From: Ganoderma boninense
Lineage: Eukaryota; Basidiomycota; Agaricomycetes; Polyporales; Polyporaceae
Direction: 5' to 3'
Length of the DNA: 64,000 bases
Assembly: GCA_002900995.3 (NCBI GenBank)
Contig: CM035311.1
Location: forward strand, 1,116,001 to 1,180,000
The position numbers and the translations under genes were made by a program. Positions 30,466 to 40,200 of this stretch are shown here, in pieces; position 1 is the first letter of the stretch; each line of letters begins with the position of its first letter. The notes beneath the pieces were generated by a model that saw nothing but the letters and a program-made list of their open reading frames with translations, was not told where the DNA came from and did no database searches.

Positions 30466-31609
30466 TGATGATGGCGGTGTCGGCAAACCACTGAAAAGAT
30501 CAGTAGTTGGTAGGCCGCCCGAGAAGGCGAAGAGGTCGTCGGGTGCTTGAGGGTAGGACCAAGGGGGCGGAGGGGAGTGAGGGAAGAAGAACGAGGGAAG
30601 GAAGGGAGGGGCGGAAAGAGGATACGCGCACTCAGCGCGGAATCGCACGCAGCGATAGGGCTCGGGAGGGGAGACTCGAAGAGCGGGGAAGAGCGGGTCA
30701 CGCAGAACCGCTCGCGGCACTCAGCCGAGGGCACTCAGCCCTACTCGAAGATCGAATAAAGAGGAAGGGAAGTCCTGGTCGCGACTCACGCTGACCGTCG
30801 GAGGACAGAGGCAAAAGCTCGGGAGAATCGACCGAGCTTGGGATTATTGCTGGGGCTGAGAGAGGACGACGGGGTTTCCGTCTCTGAGACGAGGGTTTTT
30901 GTGTGGTGAACGGGGGAGGGATTCTGATTCTGGAAAAAGAGAACATATCACTAATATACACAAAAGACGAGGCGACCGTAACAGACTTCCGAGACATGCC
31001 GAACCACAAGAAAACGAGACGAAAGAACCCGAGCCAACGAAAAGACGGGAACAGAAACCTCGTCCGCTAGTCTACTACTACACCAACTACTGTCACGGCG
31101 AAACGGACACTCGACTGTGAAAGAGGAGCGGGGATGAAGTACCGGGGGACTCGAATGGACGGAAAGGGGATACCAAAAGGCTCGAGCTGCGGAGCGGCCA
31201 CGGTCACGGGCACGCGTCGAATCGAATGATCGCGGGGAGCTGTCTCGCTACGGGCCAATGGGACGCGTCGGATGAGTTGGCCGAACGCGGGTTCGACGGC
31301 GGCTGGAGGTCGCGATGGAGCAGGGCGAGCGAGACGTATCAAAATGAGAAGGAGTCTTGAGGAGCGGAAGACGGGTGCACGACGCGGGAGCGAGAATGGT
31401 CGCGTGGGGGGGGGAGGAAGGCAGAGACGGGGAGAGTAAAGGAAGGTTCGGAGGGAGAGCGAGAGAGCGCGGAGGAAGGAACTCGGAGGAAGCCACGGGA
31501 AGGCGGTTCGGGTAGCGGCCCGGGAGCGGCGCGGAGTTCTCCGGTGCTTGACCCCGCGCAGAGGCGCGGTCGCGAAAAGTCTACGCGCAGGAGGACTGGG
31601 GACCCATCA
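30466..31609 (-). repeat. 5' LTR of the retrotransposon
   Basis: 1144 bp, the partner of 19577-20719, with the same TG...CA ends and only a one-base length difference seen. It should contain the promoter for the gag-pol transcript, read leftwards. CCGT follows immediately (31610-31613). Confidence 0.95.
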
Positions 31610-34600
31610 CCGTGGCGGCGGAGACGTCGGACGACGGCGTGGTGGGTTCAGGCGAGAAAGTAAAGAGAGGGAAATTGCAGGAGGGCAGAAAAGCATCGGG
31701 AAGTGTGCCTCCCTGAAGTGGTTGAGGTTGATCAGGAAGCGACGCTTGAGATGAAGTCGGAAGTGGGCATTGAGATGGTCTAGGAAGGTCGGGAGGTGGC
31801 ATGGCGCGGTCGTGCTTAGAAACAAATGGCGCGGCCGGCGCCGGTGCTGGAGGAGAACGACGACGACGCTGAGATGGTCCAGGAAGGCCAGGAGGGGACA
31901 CTGCACATTCGCGCTCGGGAGCGCGCGGGCGCGATGAAGTTTGAGAATGCTGAGGCGGTCCAGAAATGCTGGGCGGTGACATGCTGTAGTCACGCGCAGA
32001 GATTGGCGGCACACGCGATGGTGGTAGTGGTGGTGACGGCGGCGGCGGCGGCGGTGGCAAGGACGAAGCCTGGTTGATTGTGCCTAAGCCGGCACTGTCG
32101 TGAAGACGAGGACAAGGGTGTGGAGTGACGGGGGATGATCCTGACGGTTCAGGGGGCGCATTCGGACTTGTTGCGCTATCCGACGGTGGCGGTAGCTGGT
32201 AGAGAAGACCGGGGTCAATGCCAACCCCGGAAAGGATGTAGTTGGGATCTAGGAAGTCTTGGGAAGATAGATTGAGCAAGCCTTGCTCCTCGTCCTCAGG
32301 TTCCTTCTTGATGGAAGCTAGCGACTGGTGCGCCGCCGTCTCGGGGCTCATCTTCATCATCCCAAACGTTTCACCACTGCTCGGTGCCTCAAGCACCGGG
32401 AGAAGCTCCAAGGCCGACCCTTCTTTGTCCACTTTAGCAAGCTGTTTGTTCCAACGTTGCGCGCAGTCGTCGACAAGTCGTATGTGGTGGGAACCGAAGG
32501 TTGAACGAGTGAATTTGGGGGGTGGCTTCAGTGCGTACTCCACGCGAGTGTTGTGACGGAGGACGAAGTCGTGGCCCAGGGCGGCCATCATCTCGACGCC
32601 GCTGGAGAACGAACGTTGAAGGGAGTTCCATCCTTTATGGGAACCTTCGATCCGGCTGCCATCTGCTCGTATATCGTCGCGTGGCCTGGTAAGGCACCCT
32701 TTCCTGACGTGCCCAAGCTGCTCTTGATGCGCCTTTGAAGGGTGTTAGACGTGCACGCTGAGACAGTAGCTTGGAACGTACCTTCGCTCCCGCAGCCGTC
32801 CAGACACCCTTTGATTCCCATTTCTTAAATGCCGCCTCCAAGCGCACCTCCTGTTCATCCTTCTTCCAATACACGGCCGGAGTCTTGTCGCGTGCACGGC
32901 TCTTGAGGACAGCGTCGACAATATCGCGGGCGACGTTTGCTCGAACTGGGCTCTTGCTCCCGCCCACAAGGCACACAAGATACCTGGGGAGATTAGCATA
33001 AGGAAGTGGAATAGAAAGGTTTGTATGAAAAAGACACACCGCATGAGGAGGTGCCACACGTCGAGGCAGACGACAGCATCAGGAAATACCTCGTGAATCG
33101 CCTTCGCAACATGGCAGCAGCAATCGCTTATGACCATGTCGGGCTCTGGGACACCGCGCAATGCGAGACGACGCTTGATGCCCTGTAGAAGTTCTTGCAG
33201 TTCCCAGTTGCCTTGAGTGAAGCAAAACCGCTACGAAAAAAAACCATGAGCGTAACCGGAGCAACGACATCACAGAGGCTTACCCAAGCTATGATCACGG
33301 TCTCCTCATTAAGGACAGTCGTGATGCCCCCCTTGTACACGCAAGTGTGGGTCTTCTGCTTGTCGGTGACGGTAGCCTTGCTCGCTGTGCGGAAAGTTGC
33401 ATCGATGGAGAGCGCAACTCCTGCATTAGGTGCGGACGCTGTGAGAAGAAGGTCGAACCGTGAGAGTTTAACCGAACGCACCATCCTTCGTCCGAAGGCT
33501 CTCTTCTGACTCTCCCTGTCTTGTCGCCCTGCTCCAATCCAGATAGATATCTGTCACCAACTCGTCGCTAATTGAAGTGTTGTCATATCCCTCCTGGTGC
33601 CGGCCGACATGCGGCTCAGGGAATTTCTCCAGCTTCGCCGGCACCAGCCAAGTCGTCTGTCTCGCCCTTGCCTCGAAACTCGTAAGATATTCCCGCCGTT
33701 GCTTGTGATACTGGAGCAGATGCAATTCTTGCATTCGGGTGAGTTGAATCGTATAACTTCAATTGCGATCGCGTTACTCACGTTTGATGTGTTCGGCCAG
33801 GCCCGCAGAAGTCAAGCTTGGGCGGAGCTCAATTATCAAGTCGAATAGCTCGCGTGTCACCGCGCTTCGCCACTTCATGTGGGGGATCCCATCTAAATCT
33901 GATGTGAGTCGACGTCTCGGTTTCCGAAAGATATATCCACTTACTCGGAATCTCCCAATGTTCTTTTCCCTCCCAGAACTGGTGGCTTGCTGTCCCCCAG
34001 CAGTATGACGGGTCATCGTAATCGTCGTCGTCGTCGTCGTCACCCCTACCGCCCGTGTGCCCCTTTGCCGTCCTACACTTCTCACATCGCATCTGCACGC
34101 CAATCACCTGCTCCTCGCCATGTACGCCATGCACATCACGCGGACCGCTCGTTGTCCACCCGCCCCAGCTCAAGTCTTCCCCGGTCGCGCCGCAACGCGG
34201 GCAGATGTCGAGGTCATCGAAGAAGAAGGGGTGGAGCATGGTAACAGGTTTCAGGCAGGCAAGCTCGGGCCTCACGTCGGGTGAGAGGAGCCTCCGCTTC
34301 TGGCTCATATACGTCTCCGGTAAGAATTTCGGACCGAGCCAGGGGATCTTCGAATTGAGTTTCTTAAGGGCACGCTTCTCCCCCTTCAGGTTCCGTATTT
34401 CACGCGCCAGAAAGCTCGTGAACTCGCAACAACGAGCGACAAACTTGAGTTGGGGTTCGTACGTAGACTGTCTCTCCTTCTTGCGAATGATGAGCCAGTT
34501 GTTGTGCCGCCGGAGGATCTTGTTGATGCAATGGTGAGTAGGTGAATGCACCACCATCAGTAGATACTCACCCTACTATCCCACTTTGACAGGAATTTCT

Positions 34601-34667
34601 TGCGGCGTGTCGGGTCCACGGCTTCTCCACACTGGCCCCGGACTACGCTGTGCTCAAACAGAGACAT
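31610..34667 (-). pseudogene. 5' part of a DDE transposase-like gene, interrupted at 31610
   Basis: Minus-strand exons start with ATG at 34667 (MSLFEHSVVRGQCGEAVDPT). A Cys-rich zinc-ribbon-like part follows (CPRCGATGEDLSWGGW with MRCEKC). The catalytic-type core has SLSIDATFRTA-like ALSIDATFRTASKATVTDK, then MVISDCCCHVAKAIHEVF and VVCLDVWHLLMR, then RADGSRIEGSHKGWNSLQRS. This gives a candidate D-D-E triad (SIDAT, ISDCC, RIEGS) on an RNase H fold, similar in plan to MULE-type transposases. A Pro-rich region follows and stops at the LTR edge after SDVSAAT. Many similar multi-exon genes occur in agaricomycete genomes, often unannotated. The retrotransposon splits it from the C-terminal exons at 19576, so the present copy is broken. 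Confidence 0.7.
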
Positions 34668-35382
34668 GGTGGCACGGTGTGGTTGGAGGGGGTGTGTGTC
34701 GGAGACTCGGATATGGGTTAGTTAGGGTGGTAGAGATGACGGATAGTGGGCGAGCGTGCAGAAGGAGTAGTGGAGGACTCGGGTTGGAATGGGAGAAGAC
34801 GAGGTGCAGTTCAGGGGTCTCAGTGACGATGTTTGCCTTGTCATCCTCAACATGGACTCCGATCGTCCGTGCGGTGCTCGTTAATCCGGCTGCCAGTTAT
34901 TCCGCTATGGAACGAGGTCAGTGTTGCGCGGCTTGCAATATCGGCTGTGTTGTAAACATGTTTCATTGCCCTCGCATCCTCACCTGACAGGTTCAAACTG
35001 TTCTCCAAGGGTACCGCGTGTATATTACAACCATACAGAAAATATTACAGCTGGAGAACTACCCTACTGAGGGCATGAGGCACAATGGGGCTGCCACACA
35101 TTTTCGACGCTCTTCAAGATATCTGCAAGCAGTAGTTAATTGCATGTGTGATTTTGTTGCACCAAGAGACGTACTGGATGGAGAGAATGAATCTAGTTAT
35201 AAGCAGACCATATGTTCCAAGATGGCGATGATGAACTGGTCGCCACCCGGTTCGCCTCGGTGGAAGCAAGACTCGAGGGCAAACGCGAATCGCATTGGCC
35301 GTCCGAATGGGACCTCGGCCACGCTCGATGGTACTTCACGTTGTCCGTGACTATTGTAAAAGGGTAGAGCCGATGTGATGGA
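34668..35382. other. Upstream flank of the transposase-like gene
   Basis: About 700 bp with no supported gene. The 5' terminus of the DDE element should lie here or further right. I saw no clear terminal inverted repeat. The right half (34930-35230) is more AT-rich than its surroundings. Confidence 0.4.
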
Positions 35383-35946
35383 CTAGAAAATGTCTGTCAA
35401 AATGATCCGGGAGGCCGCAAGTGTTCCGACAATGACTGGCGCGGCACGTACCTGTCCGGTGGCTGGCTGGAAGCACACCTGCAATTTCACCTCTCCGTCT
35501 TCCTCTCCAAGGAGCTTGGAAGTGTCGACGTCTCCAGGAATAAGGCGGATGATTTCTTGGATGGCGGGGTCAATGCCCATCCAGTAAATGTGGGAGATGT
35601 AGTCGTGCGCGGGCTCGATCCAGCACGTCGCCAAGCGTTCGTCTTCTTGTCCACTCGACTCCGGACTTTGGTATCCGTTTGCCGTGAGAAAGCAGTCGTG
35701 GGGCGAGATCTGCCCAATAACCTCGAAAAGGATGGGGACCTTGGGGAGGAGGAACTCGAGGTATGCCGGCAACTCCGCAATCCTCATGCAGCAGATCTTG
35801 CGTTCCTCATCAGTCTCCGGGTCGTATTCCCAGGTTGTAAAGCACAGTGATATATTAATGTATACCATAGTGATGGCATACAGTGGAAGAATAACGATGT
35901 TGTCCGCATCAGCGAGGACAGTGTCGCCAGGGTGAGGATGAGCCAT
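35383..35946 (-). CDS. Hypothetical protein, 187 aa
   Basis: A single-exon frame; the Met at 35946 (MAHPHPGDTVLADADNIVIL) is the likeliest start. The frame is open further upstream, to a Met at 36084. The sequence is of mixed composition (ITMVYINISLCFTTWEYDPE, ELPAYLEFLLPKVPILFEVI, GIDPAIQEIIRLIPGDVDTS), which looks more protein-like than the overlapping frames. No domain is recognised. It lies between the transposon insertion and DNMT5. Confidence 0.45.
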   Translation of the reverse strand: MAHPHPGDTVLADADNIVILPLYAITMVYINISLCFTTWEYDPETDEERKICCMRIAELPAYLEFLLPKVPILFEVIGQISPHDCFLTANGYQSPESSGQEDERLATCWIEPAHDYISHIYWMGIDPAIQEIIRLIPGDVDTSKLLGEEDGEVKLQVCFQPATGQVRAAPVIVGTLAASRIILTDIF

Positions 35947-37263
35947 GGTGGACGACTGACAAGAGGGGACTGTACTCCTATTGAAGTTAAACGAAGCGGT
36001 ATCAAATATATTAGCTTGATTCGCGCGTGCATGTAAGTCCCGCTGATAGAAATCCTCGCGAGGAGGTCCTTGCAACTTGACCATTAATCCTACGTGCTGA
36101 AGATGAAACCCTCGCGCAGGAAGGGCGCGCGCAAAGACAATCCGCGCAGTTGCGCGCGCGGAAGCGCAGTGCTGTCAGCGTGTTCAGCGCCACGCGCGGA
36201 AGGAATGAATATACTTCACGCGAATCCCTTCTCCTGGTTTGCGATCTTCACGGCTCACTGCGGCGCTTCTGATCTTGTTCCGAAGCACCTTGCCGTCGGC
36301 CCTTTCATTCCGCGCGAGTAATTCCTAGTAGCATCGCTGGGGTCTTGGCCCTCGTCCAAGGTGTCGGTATCCTTTCGGCAGGAGCCTTCGAGGATTCAGC
36401 CTTCCCCTGGTTGAGGAAGAACACGGTGTCCTTCACCCTGGTCCTGTCCGCAGGTTTGTCCTCCATCAGTGGACTGATCCTAGAGGTCAGTAAATCCAAG
36501 CACAATGTTGAAGACCATGCCGGAATGAAGAAATACAGGTTCATGGGCGTACGTCTTCCTCGTTGCCAATTCCTCGTTGCCAAAGATTTCACCCGACAGT
36601 TCTGGTACCTGTAGATAGAATAGCCGACCTAGACGAGATGGGACAGATTTCAGTTAGCCGGATTTCGTGAGAGAACAATTCGTAAACATCACCATACGAG
36701 ACAAAGCCAAACATCGTTAACCGACCACGATTCCCGGAAAGAAAGTAGCAAGAACACACTGACCTGGAGTTAGCACCATCCCAATATCATGTTCAGACCC
36801 CACTCTATCCGCGATAGTTGCAAGATAGTCAGATGTATGTAGAGAGGAAACTGAAGCAAGGAAGGACAGGACTCACGCAGCAAGCATCTCTGCCCCCGAG
36901 ACGCACCCTTGGCATGTTTTCCGGGCCGAGACGGGCTGACCCTCGGCGCTCGCGCGCGCGCCTACGGCGCGCGGAAACCCTTGGCATGACCAACTTGCCA
37001 GGTTATCGCATCTGTCTAACACACAGAAGGTCCTCAGTTCGATCCTGGGCCGACTCAGGTGCAAGCTTTTTGCGATGCTCCGCCTGGGAGGTAAGTATGT
37101 CGCCGAGACACCAGATCTATAGAACGACCCAATGAGACGAACTCATGCGCGTTCCTCCTTCGCTCTTTGAGCCTTGTGTTGATCACCAACAACAAAGATA
37201 ACAAGTTGTTACATTACACATGCATCCAGAACCGTCGGCGCAATACATTATAGATAGCCTAAT
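35947..37263. other. Intergenic, with a tRNA-like sequence
   Basis: About 1.3 kb between the hypothetical gene and the 3' end of DNMT5. Apart from a tRNA-Val-like segment at 36985-37057 and a GCGCGCGC-rich patch near 36950-36975, nothing could be identified. Short frames at 36305-36614 on both strands have no supporting features. Confidence 0.4.
36985..37057 (+). tRNA. tRNA-Val(AAC)-like, probably a degenerate copy
   Basis: The 3' two thirds fit a tRNA. The anticodon stem TCTGT/ACAGA encloses the 7-nt loop CTAACAC with anticodon AAC. A T arm CTCAG-TTCGATC-CTGGG follows, then CCGACTC and a discriminator A. A TTTTT run lies at 37066-37070 as a possible RNA polymerase III stop. The 5' acceptor strand expected to pair (GAGTCGG) is missing, and the D arm is irregular with extra bases. 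It is therefore most likely a tRNA pseudogene or a tRNA-derived fragment. Confidence 0.35.
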
Positions 37264-40200
37264 TCATTCTACTCTCTGTTTCGTTCGCTGTTCGTATATT
37301 TCCACGTCGATTGTGTTCAGGCTGAAGAACCGCCAGATGTTGACGTGCTTCAGCTGGCCGTAACGCCGCACACGGCCAATCGCCTGTGTCTCGCATGCAT
37401 CATAGATCTCCTGGGTTGTCGTGAGAAGCGGTGAGAGGAAGATGACATGGTTGGCGGAGGTGAGGTTCGCGCCGCTCGCGCTCTCGTCCATGACGTTCAG
37501 CAGGAGCACCCGTTCCCTGCCGTTGTCCTGGAATTTCTGGAGGTTCTTGCTCTTCATGGCAGCAGAGCCCTTGATCTCGAGGAAGGCGAACTTGTTCGCG
37601 GTGAGCGCCTCAGCAACCTTGGCAGTGAGATCAGGGAACTGGACGAAGATGAGGACACGCTCGTCCTTTGGGATGGTGAGCCTGTATGAAAGCGTAGTCA
37701 GCTCACGATACTTACACTTTCAAAAATTCGTCAGGAACATACTTGATAAGGTCCATGACCTTCTCCAGCTTACGGCCATAGTGCTTTCCGTGACCGTCTC
37801 GCGCCTCATCGTCGACACCAAGAGTATTGCCCTTGACGACGTTGAGCCTCCGAGCAGCCGCTCTACAGGCACCCAACCGGGCATGGACACATTCCTCCCG
37901 TCCAGCACACGCCATGATGCAGTCATAGCAGCCCGTATGGCGGCAGGATGAGAGGACCGAGATCTCCTCTGCCGGGACGCCGTCACGATTGCAGCCGGGG
38001 CAGTAGATGGCTGGTAGGACATTGGCCTGCTTCTGTAGGTCACGAACGACAGTAAAGTACCGGAGGGACCGCACGCGGCCAACAAGCTCCTTGGTCAGGC
38101 GACGGAGTTCATGCGTTTGTTCCCGATGCGCCCATCTCAGTTTGGCTGCTGCCTCTTCTTCAGCGATCTCCTTCTTTGTCTGCCTCCTGAGGTTGTCGCC
38201 GGTCTTAGTAGGCTGGTTTGCGGTGCCTGCGGGCTTGGGTGGGTCAGGAATATTGGCGGTTTCAAGGAGGCTCTGCATGACCTCGGTCGCCTCCTGGTCG
38301 CCGACTCCCTTGGTACGCGTGACACGGATATACTCGCGGAAGTGCGACTCCTTGGGTGTTGAGCCGACATCCTTCTCCATCTCGACCGCCTTCTTAAGCT
38401 TGTTGAGCAACTCCTTCTTGCAGTCTTGGAGTTGCTTCTTCCGCTCCTGGACGATGACCTCGCATGCCTTCATGGCGTTCTCCTTGTCCGATGTTTCGAG
38501 CTCGAAGTGTGAACAACGCTTCAGGAGCGCCTCCTCGGCGGTACTACCCATTTTGTGTCAAGCTGCGATTTATCCCGCGGGGAAGCTGGCACACACATAC
38601 CTGCTGTCGCCGAGGGCTTGTGCCAACCGCTTTTCGCGATCACTCTCACTCTTCTTGCCACGCTTGACAGTCATGTCAATCGCCCGGAGGTAGTGCTCGA
38701 GCTCCAGATAGATCGCGCGCTCGGCGGCAGGAAGAGTAACCTTCTGGATTTCTTGACCCCAGGAGATCTCGTCAATCTCTGCCACGTTCTACAACACATG
38801 TAAATCACTGATGTAATAAATAAAAGAACGTGAAGTGGACAAACCTGTCGAACGAATTGGTTAAGGAACTTTTGGCCGAGTTGGTGACGATGCGCATGCC
38901 ACTCTAGACTGTGAACCTCGCGGAAGGAGTGGAACTTTTCGACCGCTGTGTGACGCGTCAATGCTAGCCACAAAATATTCCGAACTGAAACTCACCAGTC
39001 TGCTCTCGCTTGCGTTTCTTGACCTGTTGCGACTGACCCTCGTTGTCGTCGTCGATACCAAGGTGGATATTCAGGAACGCTGAAATGGTCTTGATCGAGC
39101 CGAAGTCGTAGATGGGCGGAGTACCAGAGAGGACCCAGTGTCGCTCTGCCTTCAGGCGGATGACCATCGAGAGCGCCTTTCCGTCCAGGTACGTGTATTC
39201 ATCGACGATCTTGCGGGCGAAATAGAACATCTCGAGCGGTGGGGCTTGCATCTTCTTCCAGTGGCTCTGGACAGACGAGGACTTCAGCTTCCACGGATCA
39301 GAGTCCTCTCGCCGCTTCTTCTCCTTCGCCGGCTTGGCCACCGTCTTCAGCTTCTTAACTGGCTGCTTCTTTCCCTTCCCACTTGGCTTTGACTCGCCCT
39401 CCGTATCGTCGATATCCATCGCGATCACATTCTCGGCCATGTTGGCCTTGTCCTCTCCCTTCAGCTCCCGGCCCTCATCGTCGTTGGACCCCTTGGACCG
39501 TTTTGCAGGGCGCTTCTTGGTAATGACATTGTCTGCCTCCTTGTTATCAGAGAGAGTAACTGCCTTCCGCTTGACGGCTTGGCGTGAGGGACCGGCGTTC
39601 AATTCCTTGCCGGGTGCAGCCTCGGACGTTGGTGGTGCTATGCGACTGCTCTCCATCGTCTCTCCAGCATCGCGGTATGACTTGCCCCTGAGTCGCTTCG
39701 TCTGTACGAGGAGTTGCGATGTTTCGTCTGGATACATGTAGGAAAATTAGTGCGCAGGTCAATAGCCCATTAGCCCATATTTGCTCACCTATCTCTCTGC
39801 CCACCTTGATCTGGTGCATAATCGCCTTCACACCCTGATCTGGATTTCTCAGCCGCTCCACCTGCTCCTCCAAGCCTTTGAGCACGATATCCAGCCTCGC
39901 GTCGAAGAATCGTCCATCCTGTGTTGGAAGATTGCCTGCGCCTGCGATGGCTTCCAAGTTGTCGAGATAGACAGAGCTCCGGAACAAGTTCGATGCGACG
40001 ATCACAATGTCGGCGTCAACCACACGCTCAATGGTGAGCGAATTGAGGTTGCTCGCAGTGCGAAGGACGACGATCCTGAAGCGTGTCTTCGAGAACTTGC
40101 GCACCTCGTTCTCCCACTGAAGCGTCAGGTGTGGCGGTACGATGATAAGTGTTGCTTTCGTTGCGATGTGGCCTGATGTACGCTTCGCCTTCTTGAAGTC

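Larger units (their letters stand above)
19577..31609 (-). mobile_element. Full-length Ty3/Gypsy-type LTR retrotransposon with an antisense gene cassette
   Basis: A 12.0-kb element in minus orientation. In its own sense the order is 5' LTR (30466-31609), primer binding site, gag-protease ORF, pol ORF with RT, RNase H and integrase in that order (Ty3/Gypsy order), a polypurine motif, three genes on the opposite strand, a second polypurine tract and the 3' LTR (19577-20719). The LTRs start with TG and end with CA, and the element is flanked by a CCGT duplication. Both main ORFs are intact and the LTRs are almost identical, so the element is recent and could still be active. It sits inside a DDE transposase-like gene. 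The size is large for a fungal Gypsy element because of the long LTRs and the cassette. Confidence 0.95.

Noticed and set aside
30466..31609. Frames of up to 95 codons within the LTRs
   Set aside because: They are low-complexity Arg/Gly/Glu or Pro/Ser frames that arise from purine-rich LTR sequence.
36305..36614. Short frames on both strands near 36.4 kb
   Set aside because: No motif, and each lacks supporting splice sites or neighbours.
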